Shown here: piece by piece, positions 17,369 to 25,408 of the stretch
Numbering within the stretch: the stretch's first letter is position 1
Layout: the number at the start of each line of letters is the position of its first letter
DNA from: Mesoflavibacter zeaxanthinifaciens DSM 18436
GTDB lineage: Bacteria > Bacteroidota > Bacteroidia > Flavobacteriales > Flavobacteriaceae
Length of the DNA stretch: 64,000 bases
Direction: 5' to 3'
Assembly (NCBI RefSeq): GCF_000422365.1
Contig: NZ_AULQ01000006.1
Location: forward strand, 252,550-316,549
The notes under the pieces: generated by a model
What the model was told of the DNA's origin: nothing
Seen by the model: only the letters and a program-made list of their open reading frames with translations
Databases searched by the model: none
Made by a program: the position numbers and the translations under genes

Positions 17369-18649
17369 ATGGCTGTTTTAGACCAATTAACGTCGCAAGA
17401 AGCGATGGATTTAGAAAACAAGTATGGAGCGCATAATTATCATCCATTACCAGTAGTATTAAGTAAAGGCGAAGGTGTTTACGTTTGGGATGTAGAAGGT
17501 AAGAAATATTACGATTTTTTATCGGCTTACTCTGCAGTAAACCAAGGACATTGTCACCCAAAAATTGTAGGTGCAATGACCGAGCAAGCAAAAAACTTAA
17601 CCTTAACCTCAAGAGCATTTTATAATGACATGTTAGGTCGTTATGAAAAATATGCGACTGAGTATTTTGGTTTTGATAAGCTATTACCAATGAATACTGG
17701 AGCTGAAGCTGTAGAAACTGCTTTAAAAATCTGTAGAAAATGGGCTTACGAAGTTAAAAACATCGATGAAAATGAAGCTGAAATAATTGTTTGTAAAAAC
17801 AACTTTCATGGACGTACAACAACGATCATTTCATTTTCAAATGATCCCGTAGCACGTAAAAATTTTGGTCCTTATACCAATGGATTTATCAAAATTGATT
17901 ACGATAATTTAGAGCAATTAGAAGATGCTTTAAAAAACAATAAAAACGTAGCAGGATTTTTAGTAGAACCTATACAGGGTGAAGCAGGTGTGTATGTTCC
18001 AAGTGAGGATTATTTAGCAAAAGCAAAAGCACTTTGCGAAAAATACAATGTATTATTTATTGCAGATGAAGTACAAACAGGTATTGCTCGTACGGGAAGA
18101 TTATTAGCAACTTGTGGTAACTGTAATTGCGAGGATAAAAATTGTTCTGGTACACCAGAAGTAAAACCAGATGTTTTAATCTTGGGTAAAGCATTAAGTG
18201 GTGGCGCATATCCAGTAAGTGCTGTTTTAGCAAATGATAATGTGATGAACGTGATTAGACCTGGTAACCACGGAAGTACTTTTGGAGGTAATCCAGTTGC
18301 AGCAGCTGTAGCTATAGCAGCTTTAGAAGTTGTAAAAGAAGAAGACTTAGCACAGAAAGCTTTTGATTTAGGTGAATTATTTAGAGCAGAAATCAATAAA
18401 TACATAGAAACTAGTAACATTGTTAATTTAGTAAGAGGAAAAGGTTTACTAAACGCAATAGTTATTAATGATGATGAAGACAGTGATACCGCTTGGAATA
18501 TTTGTCTAGCATTACGCGATAATGGCTTACTAGCAAAACCAACACATGGAAACATAATTAGGTTTGCGCCGCCATTAGTAATGACTAAAGAACAATTATT
18601 AGATTGTGTATCTATCATTACAAAAACTTTAGAAGCTTTTGAAAAATAA
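17369..18649 (+). CDS. rocD: Ornithine--oxo-acid aminotransferase
   Basis: The 426-residue class III PLP aminotransferase converts ornithine and 2-oxoglutarate to glutamate semialdehyde and glutamate, linking arginine and proline metabolism in the cytoplasm. Seen are YDFLSAYSAVNQGH, the NTGAEAVETALK phosphate loop, FHGRTT, ADEVQTGIARTG and the PLP lysine K274 in LILGKALSGG. Residues 249-259 form a cysteine-rich insertion with Cys at 249, 252, 254 and 259 just before the PLP lysine (see findings). The gene stands alone between its own leader and a strong terminator. Confidence 0.95.
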   Translation: MAVLDQLTSQEAMDLENKYGAHNYHPLPVVLSKGEGVYVWDVEGKKYYDFLSAYSAVNQGHCHPKIVGAMTEQAKNLTLTSRAFYNDMLGRYEKYATEYFGFDKLLPMNTGAEAVETALKICRKWAYEVKNIDENEAEIIVCKNNFHGRTTTIISFSNDPVARKNFGPYTNGFIKIDYDNLEQLEDALKNNKNVAGFLVEPIQGEAGVYVPSEDYLAKAKALCEKYNVLFIADEVQTGIARTGRLLATCGNCNCEDKNCSGTPEVKPDVLILGKALSGGAYPVSAVLANDNVMNVIRPGNHGSTFGGNPVAAAVAIAALEVVKEEDLAQKAFDLGELFRAEINKYIETSNIVNLVRGKGLLNAIVINDDEDSDTAWNICLALRDNGLLAKPTHGNIIRFAPPLVMTKEQLLDCVSIITKTLEAFEK

Positions 18650-18666
18650 AAGGTTTATTTCCATAA

Positions 18667-18696
18667 AAAAGGCGACCCATTTGGTCGCCTTTTTTA
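18667..18696. terminator. Bidirectional terminator after rocD
   Basis: A 7-bp GC-rich stem (18671-18677 with 18683-18689) flanked by A and T runs lies between rocD and the facing CCC-motif gene, usable from both sides. Confidence 0.85.
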
Positions 18697-18715
18697 TTTT
18701 ATAAGAATATGTCAA

Positions 18716-19057
18716 TTATTGAGCAGCTTGTTGTGCTTCATACTGCTCCATTGTTTGTCTAAATTGTTCTTGTATCTCGTCCCATCCAACAGTATAAATT
18801 CTGTAAATTGTAACTAATAAATAGATAACGTTTATAATAGTTATTATTAAAGCTACCGTTTTAGCAGTTTTCATTTGATTGTATTCTTTTGGACCTGCTT
18901 CGTAATTTTCAGGGTTTAACTGTGCATTTTTTAAAGAGTTATTAGCTACTAAAAATCCTGAACCAGATAGGATAAAACCTAATCCGCCAAAACAGCAGCA
19001 TAATAAACCGACAATTGAAAGTACATAAACTAAGGTTGGGTTGAGTCTTTTTTTCAT
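18716..19057 (-). CDS. CCC-motif small membrane protein
   Basis: The 113-residue protein has two hydrophobic segments. The first contains three adjacent cysteines (GLLCCCFGGLGFILSGSG), the hallmark of a Bacteroidota membrane-protein family named after this motif. An ENYEAGPKEYNQMKTAK loop connects to the second helix, and the tail is Gln/Ala-rich. Function is unknown. Only one base separates it from the DUF2752 gene upstream, and this pairing suggests joint function in the inner membrane. Confidence 0.75.
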   Translation of the reverse strand: MKKRLNPTLVYVLSIVGLLCCCFGGLGFILSGSGFLVANNSLKNAQLNPENYEAGPKEYNQMKTAKTVALIITIINVIYLLVTIYRIYTVGWDEIQEQFRQTMEQYEAQQAAQ

Positions 19058-19058
19058 T

Positions 19059-19349
19059 TTAAGTGTGGTTAATTAAATTATATATAAAGTTAGTTAAAAT
19101 TAAAATAATACTAATAATAGCTAATATAGAAATGATTTTTGTTGAATATTTAAATTTATAGAAAACAGATGCTAATATAACTATACCAAGAAGAGATAGT
19201 GTGTAGATTGCAGGATACATCAAAAATCCATCCACCAATTTACCTTGAGATACTAAAGTGACAGATCTTTGTATACCACAACCAGGACATTCAAATCCTA
19301 AGACTTGCTTATTCATACAAGGCAGCATGTAGTTATTTAAATCTTCCAT
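19059..19349 (-). CDS. DUF2752-family membrane protein
   Basis: The 96-residue protein has the DUF2752 signature LGFECPGCGIQRS, a CPxCG-like motif close to the N terminus, followed by two or three hydrophobic helices. The paired cysteines could bind metal or form a disulfide, but no function has been established for the family. It is followed after one base by the CCC-motif gene, another small Cys-bearing membrane protein. Confidence 0.82.
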   Translation of the reverse strand: MEDLNNYMLPCMNKQVLGFECPGCGIQRSVTLVSQGKLVDGFLMYPAIYTLSLLGIVILASVFYKFKYSTKIISILAIISIILILTNFIYNLINHT

Positions 19350-19380
19350 TTTACTATTTAAAATTTAAATTTAGTAAAAT

Positions 19381-19416
19381 AAAAAAGGCTTTTACAATTT
19401 GTAAAAGCCTTTTTAA
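19381..19416 (-). terminator. Terminator after the T9SS cargo gene
   Basis: A near-perfect inverted repeat, roughly 19382-19395 with 19401-19414, with A and T runs at the ends. It lies just after the stop of the T9SS protein gene and before the DUF2752 gene on the minus strand. Confidence 0.8.
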
Positions 19417-19434
19417 ATAAAATTTTATGTACAT

Positions 19435-21213
19435 CTACTTTTTATTAGCTACAATAACCTTTTTAGTTGTTGTATTACTGTTAGAAAGTGTAGTTTGTAC
19501 TAAATATACTCCGTCACTTAAGTTTTTAGTAGAATAGCTTAAACGCTCGTTGTTGTTTTTTATAATTTTGTTAAAGATAATTTTACCAGAAACATCGTAT
19601 AATTTAATGTTTTCTATATCTAGTTTTTTAGGGTTTAAAACGACTAATTCAGATGTATTGTTGTTTTGAATCACGTTAAAGTTGTTCTCTGCAAACTCAT
19701 CTGTAGATAACGTATTAGCTTCTACAAAAACAACTTCAAATCTATCAGTATAATTACCAGTAGGTAAGTTAATTTCAAAGTTTTGAGACTGTAAGTTTAC
19801 GTAAGTATCATTTACTTTATCATGTATGTAAATAGGTTGATTGTTATCAAAATTTTGCACATCAAATATTCTAAACCTAATTAACTGTTGATTATTAAGA
19901 TTTAAAACTACAGGAATAGCTAAATTTAAATCATAAGCATTAGCTTGAGTTACTAATTTTTTACTGTTTTGAGTCCAATACGCATCAGAGTTTAACGTAC
20001 TGTACATATTACTTTCTAAACCATAATCCTCGTTTGGTGTTGCAGTATGATGGAAGTTTTGTAATAATTGGCGTGTATAGGTTTCGTTAAAATCTATATT
20101 TAATCTAAAACGTTTGTAATCTGAAGGTAAAACATCAGATCCGTTTGTTGTAGATTGACCATTTTGATTAGTAGCAGACTCATTCTGTTGTGCTGTTCTA
20201 AAAAATTCACTGTTAGCACCAGATTCTCTGTAATAAGTACGATGACTATCAGAAATTAATAAATTACCATTAGCGCTACCTTTAACCATAAACCCTTGTC
20301 CAATAGGTATATATCTATATACTTCTTTACCTGATGTAGAAGGTGATCCAATTGTATTTACGGTACCATCTCCATTGTAAGTTTTAAATGTGGCAGGTGT
20401 AAATGACCTAACATCTCCTGCAGCATTTATAGTAAACGATGCATAACCACCTGAATAAGATGTCAAATTATGAGATGCAATAGATTGGTCTTGCTCCCAA
20501 AAGTATAAAGAGGCAGAATCTAAAAAACCAGTATTGGCAGGATCATGTATAAACGCTACTGCATCTAAAGCAGAAGGGTAAGGGTTGCCAATTAAAGTTT
20601 CTTGACCAGTAAGAACAGCAACACTTATTTCACCTTCGTTAGGTTTTCCTCTAAAATCGTATTGTTGGTTACCTGCATCTGTTCCTTTCATAGTAAAACC
20701 ATAACCAGCATCTACTGTACCAGATTCTCCAACAAAAATCCAATCAGCATAATCAGTACCTGGATTATATTTCCAAATCCAATAATCTTCTATATTTAAA
20801 GGAGAACTTGTTCCGTTATATCCTGTTGTACTGTAACCAGCAAGATTACTGTTAGTTAGATCCGCAACGTCGTAAATGTTTTTGTTAGGTGTGAACGCTC
20901 TGTTACCAGTACTGTTTGCATCAACATTTCCTACAGGAGAAGCCCAATAATTGTAGGCATATTGATTTACAGTACCTTCTTGATAGACACTAAGTTTACC
21001 AACACCAGAGTTACCAGTGTTACCAGACCCTTGTAATAATTGTGCTTCGTTTCTTAAATAGAACGTTGAGTTTGCTTCTGTAAGATTAACATCATCTTCT
21101 ACATAAACTTCGATATCTGAAGCAAAAATGAAAGCATCATTTCTAACCGTTAATTGTGCTAAAGACAATTGACAGAATGTAAATGATAAAAAAGTTAAAT
21201 AAAATAATTTCAT
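19435..21213 (-). CDS. Large secreted protein with T9SS type A sorting domain
   Basis: The 592-residue protein has an N-terminal signal peptide ending in LSLAQ and a long Asn/Ser/Thr/Tyr-rich beta-structured body without a recognised catalytic domain. The last about 75 residues are a T9SS type A sorting domain: ELVVLNPKKLDIENIKLYD, VSGKIIFNK and finally SDGVYLVQT...KKVIVANKK. It should cross the outer membrane by T9SS and be anchored or released. Repeats of W-NY-WASPVG type (NYWASPVGN near residue 85) are common in flavobacterial surface proteins. It stands alone with its own terminator; ligand unknown. Confidence 0.85.
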   Translation of the reverse strand: MKLFYLTFLSFTFCQLSLAQLTVRNDAFIFASDIEVYVEDDVNLTEANSTFYLRNEAQLLQGSGNTGNSGVGKLSVYQEGTVNQYAYNYWASPVGNVDANSTGNRAFTPNKNIYDVADLTNSNLAGYSTTGYNGTSSPLNIEDYWIWKYNPGTDYADWIFVGESGTVDAGYGFTMKGTDAGNQQYDFRGKPNEGEISVAVLTGQETLIGNPYPSALDAVAFIHDPANTGFLDSASLYFWEQDQSIASHNLTSYSGGYASFTINAAGDVRSFTPATFKTYNGDGTVNTIGSPSTSGKEVYRYIPIGQGFMVKGSANGNLLISDSHRTYYRESGANSEFFRTAQQNESATNQNGQSTTNGSDVLPSDYKRFRLNIDFNETYTRQLLQNFHHTATPNEDYGLESNMYSTLNSDAYWTQNSKKLVTQANAYDLNLAIPVVLNLNNQQLIRFRIFDVQNFDNNQPIYIHDKVNDTYVNLQSQNFEINLPTGNYTDRFEVVFVEANTLSTDEFAENNFNVIQNNNTSELVVLNPKKLDIENIKLYDVSGKIIFNKIIKNNNERLSYSTKNLSDGVYLVQTTLSNSNTTTKKVIVANKK

Positions 21214-21407
21214 AGTAATTTAAATTTGGCACACACAAAATTACTAAAAACAACTCTGGTTGAGCATTTTAGTCGGTCAATTAAAGCTATTTTTAGACGA
21301 AATACGAGTTTTATAGGTTTAATGTATTAATTGACTATTCTTATTAACATCTTTTAATAGTAGTTTCTTTACTTAAATCTTTTATTTTTGTTTTAAGTTA
21401 TATTAAA

Positions 21408-21608
21408 ATGAATAAAAATTATCTTTTTATAATTATTGGAGGCGCTATTTCTTTCTATGCAAATGCTACGGAAAAACAAAACGTATTTTTGTTAGTGATA
21501 GGTATTGTAATTTTAATGTTTGGTATCTATAAGCTACAAGCAACAATACCAAGTAGAAAGAAAAATGAAACTTATATAAAATCTGAAAAAATAGACGAAG
21601 AAGAATAG
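21408..21608 (+). CDS. Small two-helix membrane protein
   Basis: The 66-residue protein has two hydrophobic segments (YLFIIIGGAISFYAN and VFLLVIGIVILMFGIY) and a charged C-terminal tail. No family was recognised. Its stop codon is two bases before the Smr-protein gene, so the pair is almost certainly cotranscribed. That tight spacing and its compositional similarity to the genes around support a real gene. Confidence 0.6.
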   Translation: MNKNYLFIIIGGAISFYANATEKQNVFLLVIGIVILMFGIYKLQATIPSRKKNETYIKSEKIDEEE

Positions 21609-21610
21609 TA

Positions 21611-22162
21611 ATGCTAAAAATTGGCGATAAAGTAGATGTTTTAGATGATGTACTTTCTGGTACTATAGTTGCTATTAATGGCAACATGGTTACTATTGAA
21701 ACTAATGAAGGTTTTGATCTTGATTTTAAAGCTAATGAATTAGTTAAAATAGGTTCAAAATCTATAAATCAAGATGCTTTTAAATTAGCTAGTGTTAATG
21801 AGATTTTAAAAGAAAAAACTGAAAAGAAACGACACAACAACACACAAAAAATAAAGCCTAAGCAACGTTATCAACCAAAACTTGAAGTTGACTTGCACTT
21901 ACACAAATTAATTGATAACGAACGAGGAATGAGTAGCTATGATAAGTTAAACCTTCAACTAGATACTGCAAGGAGACAATTAGAATTTGCTATAAAAAAA
22001 CGCATTCAAAAAGTCGTGTTTATTCACGGAGTTGGTGAAGGCGTTTTAAAAATGGAGTTAGAAACTCTTTTTAGTCGTTATGATAATATTAAATACTACG
22101 ATGCTGACTATAAGAAATATGGTCTAGGAGCAACAGAAGTTTATATTTATCAAAACAGCTAA
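21611..22162 (+). CDS. Smr-domain protein with N-terminal KOW/Tudor-like domain (DUF2027 type)
   Basis: The 183-residue protein has an N-terminal beta-barrel (residues 1-45, IGDKVDVLDDVLSGTIVAING), a basic linker and a C-terminal Smr domain (about 95-183). The Smr core LEVDLHLHKL and FIHGVGEGVLK shows the conserved H-G-x-G loop of MutS2-type Smr nucleases. Smr domains nick or bind branched DNA or act on mRNA in stalled-ribosome quality control; which applies here is not known. MutS2 itself is absent from this protein. Its stop codon abuts the stop of the convergent lipoprotein gene. Confidence 0.85.
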   Translation: MLKIGDKVDVLDDVLSGTIVAINGNMVTIETNEGFDLDFKANELVKIGSKSINQDAFKLASVNEILKEKTEKKRHNNTQKIKPKQRYQPKLEVDLHLHKLIDNERGMSSYDKLNLQLDTARRQLEFAIKKRIQKVVFIHGVGEGVLKMELETLFSRYDNIKYYDADYKKYGLGATEVYIYQNS

Positions 22163-23110
22163 TTACAATTCTGGTTGTAATGTTCTACTAGTACTTAAAT
22201 CTACATCTGTAGCTTGGGTTAAAGTCCCAAAATCATAGGTTTGATATTGAAAAGAGCCAAAGTCAATATTGTAGGCTGTCATAGTAATTGTAAACGTATC
22301 GTAAACCGTATGTTGTCGGTATGATGTTGCTAGTAAAGTATCAGAGACTTCGTCATTTAAATAATCAGGACCAGCGTTAGGATCTGTTATATCGTTTGTA
22401 GGGTTATTGTCTTGTGTCGTTGCGTTTTCTTCATTAATGGTTAATACACCATCATCATCATCATCATTATCTCTGTAATTAGGTATACCGTCTTCGTCTG
22501 TGTCTAACGCATTTGCATCTAGGTCTGCTAAGGTCATTCCGTCTTCAAAAGTAACACCTTCACTAACAGTTAAAACATTATCTCCATCATCGTCAACATC
22601 CATATAGTTTGGTATACCATCACCATCTGTATCGTCGTCATTTAAATCTCCATTTCCATTTAAATCTTCTAAATAAGCAGGGATACCATCGTTATCATCT
22701 TCGGCTAATGCAACAAAAAATGTGAAATCGCCACTAGAAGAGTAATCTTCGGTTATTTGTATGTTATCAGGTGGTACATCGTAACAAAAAATTCCATCTG
22801 TAGAAGATGCGTAACTTCTGTATCTAAACGTACGGTTTCCTCCAACATCAGCTTGAGTATATTCTGTATTAGCTAATTGTAGTCTGTTTGGATTGTCAGG
22901 ATGTTCAACAACTTCAATTAAGTCGTTCATAACAAAATCGCTACTAGTAATTTGTAGTGATAGGCTTTGGCTAGTATTAGTTTTAAAAATAACTAAATCA
23001 CCACAAGCTTCAAAAGTTTCATCAAACTCTAATTCGCTAGTAATTATATCTCCATCATCACAGTTAAATAAAGATAAACAAAGTATAGATAAAGCAACTA
23101 TTTTGCGCAT
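22163..23110 (-). CDS. Surface lipoprotein with thrombospondin type-3-like calcium repeats
   Basis: The 315-residue protein has a lipoprotein signal peptide with lipobox LSLFNC and an acidic +2 region (DDGD), which usually marks a surface or outer-membrane lipoprotein in Bacteroidota. Residues about 135-235 contain several DxDxDG(I/V)-type loops (DDNDGIPAY, TDGDGIPNYMD, DTDEDGIPNYRD, DDDDGVLT) as in thrombospondin type-3 repeats that bind Ca2+. The ATG at 23110 is chosen because it gives the lipobox; an upstream start would add 13 residues. Function unknown; it lies alone and convergent to the Smr gene. Confidence 0.75.
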   Translation of the reverse strand: MRKIVALSILCLSLFNCDDGDIITSELEFDETFEACGDLVIFKTNTSQSLSLQITSSDFVMNDLIEVVEHPDNPNRLQLANTEYTQADVGGNRTFRYRSYASSTDGIFCYDVPPDNIQITEDYSSSGDFTFFVALAEDDNDGIPAYLEDLNGNGDLNDDDTDGDGIPNYMDVDDDGDNVLTVSEGVTFEDGMTLADLDANALDTDEDGIPNYRDNDDDDDGVLTINEENATTQDNNPTNDITDPNAGPDYLNDEVSDTLLATSYRQHTVYDTFTITMTAYNIDFGSFQYQTYDFGTLTQATDVDLSTSRTLQPEL

Positions 23111-23188
23111 AATTTCAATTTTAAAAAACAAAAATAACAGAATTACCAAACTAATAACGTAACCATTAACAATTAATTTTATTTAAAG

Positions 23189-23196
23189 TATTTTTG
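23189..23196 (+). promoter_or_regulatory. Promoter -7 element of the cysteine desulfurase gene
   Basis: TATTTTTG, an exact TAnnTTTG match, 23 bases before the ATG at 23220. Confidence 0.6.
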
Positions 23197-23219
23197 CACA
23201 TAATTAAAGTGAATTTTAG

Positions 23220-24359
23220 ATGAAATCTGTTTACCTAGATAATGCCGCTACGACTGCAATTTTACCAGAAGTTGTCAATACAATGACAGAAGTTTTAACA
23301 AACACCTTTGGTAACCCATCTTCCACGCATAATTATGGTCGTAATGCTAAAGCAATTGTAGAACAAGCAAGAAAAACAATAGCAAAGCAATTAAATGTGT
23401 CTTCTTCTGAAATTATTTTTACTTCTGGTGGTACCGAAGCTGATAATTTAATACTTCAAAGTGCGGTTAAAGATTTAGGTGTAAAAACTATAATTACTAC
23501 AAAAATCGAACATCATGCTGTTTTAAATACAATTATTTATTTAAGTGAACATTATGATGTAGAAATAATCTATTTAGATCTAGATGAAAACGGGCAAATT
23601 AATTACAATCAGTTAGTAGAGTTTTTAAATAGCAAAGACAATGTTTTAGTTAGTCTAATGCATGTTAATAACGAAATTGGTAATATTTTAGATATTAAAA
23701 AGGTTGCTAATTTATGTCAAGAAAATAAAGCATTATTCCATAGTGATACGGTACAATCTATAGGACATTACAATTTAGATTTACAAGACATAAAAGTAGA
23801 TTTTGTGGCAGTAAGTGCGCATAAATTTCATGGACCAAAAGGTGTTGGTTTTGCTTTTATTAGAAAAAACTCAGGATTACATCCGATTATTTTTGGAGGC
23901 GAGCAGGAGCGAGGACAACGAGCTGGTACAGAAGCCTTGCATAATATAGCAGGATTAGAAAAAGCTTTTAAAATAGCTTATCAAAATCTTGAAGTAGATA
24001 AAGCATATATAACAAATCTTAAAAGCTATTGTTTAAAACAATTAAAAAAAGAAATTCCTTCGGTAAAGTTTAATGGGCTTAGCGACACTTTAGAAAATAG
24101 CGCTTACACTATAATAAATTTGCGCTTACCAGAAATTTCTAAAGATGCAACTATGGTTCAGTTTCATTTAGATTTAAAAGGAATAGCTTGTTCGCGTGGT
24201 AGCGCATGTCAAAGCGGAAGCACAAAAAATAGTCACGTTTTAGAAGAAATATTAGCTAAAGAAGCGTTAAAAAAAGCATCATTACGTGTCTCTTTTAGTA
24301 AATTTAACACCAAAGAAGATGTTGATTATCTGGTTAATGTCTTAAAAGAATTATTTTAA
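23220..24359 (+). CDS. Cysteine desulfurase (NifS/IscS type)
   Basis: The 379-residue PLP enzyme removes sulfur from cysteine for Fe-S cluster or tRNA thiolation. Motifs seen: YLDNAATTAI at the N terminus, TSGGTEADN, the PLP lysine in VSAHKFHGPKG, and the active-site cysteine loop RGSACQSGST. The short loop around the catalytic Cys places it in group I (NifS/IscS). No Fe-S scaffold or iscA gene is adjacent. It is followed by the alpha/beta hydrolase gene after 15 bases. Confidence 0.93.
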   Translation: MKSVYLDNAATTAILPEVVNTMTEVLTNTFGNPSSTHNYGRNAKAIVEQARKTIAKQLNVSSSEIIFTSGGTEADNLILQSAVKDLGVKTIITTKIEHHAVLNTIIYLSEHYDVEIIYLDLDENGQINYNQLVEFLNSKDNVLVSLMHVNNEIGNILDIKKVANLCQENKALFHSDTVQSIGHYNLDLQDIKVDFVAVSAHKFHGPKGVGFAFIRKNSGLHPIIFGGEQERGQRAGTEALHNIAGLEKAFKIAYQNLEVDKAYITNLKSYCLKQLKKEIPSVKFNGLSDTLENSAYTIINLRLPEISKDATMVQFHLDLKGIACSRGSACQSGSTKNSHVLEEILAKEALKKASLRVSFSKFNTKEDVDYLVNVLKELF

Positions 24360-24374
24360 TATATTTAAAAAAGA

Positions 24375-25157
24375 TTGCTTCATTATTCTACATTTATACA
24401 TGGATCCTCTAAGGAATGGGTCACTTTTGTTCACGGAGCAGGAGGAAGCAGCTCTATTTGGTTTAAACAAATACGGTCTTTTAGCAAAGAGTTTAATGTA
24501 TTAATCTTAGATTTAAGAGGTCATGGAAATAGTAAACCGAAGTTAAAAGATACATTTAACTCTAAATATACGTTTGATAATATTACAAATGATATTGTAG
24601 AAGTTTTAGACCATGCGCAAATTAAAATATCTCATTTTGTGGGTATTTCTTTAGGTACCATTTTAATAAGAAATTTAGCCGAAAAGCATCCACATAGAGT
24701 AAAAAGCATGATTATGGGTGGCGCTATAATGAAATTAAATACGAGATCTCAGTTTTTAATTCGTCTAGGTAATTTTTTTAAAAGTGTTGTACCTTACCTA
24801 TATTTATACAAGTTTTTTGCATTTATCATAATGCCAAGAAAAAACCATAAATCTTCAAGGCTATTGTTTGTTAATGAGGCTAAAAAGTTATGCCAAAAAG
24901 AATTTATTAGATGGTTTAAGTTAACTTCAGAAATTAATCCATTGTTGCGTTTCTTTAGAGCCAAAGACACAAAAACACCAACACTTTATGTAATGGGTGA
25001 AGAAGATCATTTGTTTTTACCTTCGATTAGAAACCTAGTCTTAAATCAATCACATTCATCTTTATTTATAGTTGAAAATTGTGGACATGTTGTTAATGTA
25101 GAACAACCAGAAGTCTTTAACGCTATTACAATTCAATATATCAAAAATAAAATATAG
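24375..25157 (+). CDS. Alpha/beta hydrolase, TTG start
   Basis: The 260-residue protein has an alpha/beta hydrolase fold with oxyanion motif FVHGAGGSSSIW, the LDLRGHGNS loop, the nucleophile elbow VGISLGT (Ser), an Asp in VMGEEDHL and the catalytic His in VENCGHVVNVEQPE. Substrate unknown; such enzymes are esterases, lipases or lactonases. The frame has a stop at 24366-24368 and no ATG before the conserved N-terminal strand, so the TTG at 24375 is the only reasonable start. It follows the cysteine desulfurase gene by 15 bases. Confidence 0.85.
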   Translation: MLHYSTFIHGSSKEWVTFVHGAGGSSSIWFKQIRSFSKEFNVLILDLRGHGNSKPKLKDTFNSKYTFDNITNDIVEVLDHAQIKISHFVGISLGTILIRNLAEKHPHRVKSMIMGGAIMKLNTRSQFLIRLGNFFKSVVPYLYLYKFFAFIIMPRKNHKSSRLLFVNEAKKLCQKEFIRWFKLTSEINPLLRFFRAKDTKTPTLYVMGEEDHLFLPSIRNLVLNQSHSSLFIVENCGHVVNVEQPEVFNAITIQYIKNKI

Positions 25158-25278
25158 CGTATAAAATTTTTACTAAGTTAACAAACGTTAATTAGCAGAT
25201 TATTCAATGTTTGATTATTAGAAAATCCACAAATTAATAATTAAAGTTTTTTCTTACATATACCATTTAATATTCTTG

Positions 25279-25286
25279 TAATTTTG
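25279..25286 (+). promoter_or_regulatory. Candidate distal promoter element upstream of the surface-protein gene
   Basis: TAATTTTG, an exact -7 match, 123 bases before the start; a second identical element lies at 25372. No good -33 element was seen. Confidence 0.35.
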
Positions 25287-25371
25287 TTAAAATATTGATA
25301 AAAACTAGTGTTTATAGGTGTTTGTAAGGATAATATGACATTTTTTTTTCTTTAAAAAAAGTAGTGTTTTG

Positions 25372-25379
25372 TAATTTTG
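25372..25379 (+). promoter_or_regulatory. Promoter -7 element of the surface-protein gene
   Basis: TAATTTTG, an exact match to TAnnTTTG, 29 bases before the ATG at 25409. This supports the choice of that start over the codon at 25364, which would lie upstream of the element. Confidence 0.55.
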
Positions 25380-25408
25380 TATCCCCTAAATTTTATAAAT
25401 CTACAGCT

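Noticed and set aside
22440..22480. CAT trinucleotide repeat as a phase-variation tract
   Set aside because: It is a run of aspartate codons in a calcium-repeat region of a lipoprotein, too short for slippage-based switching to be claimed.
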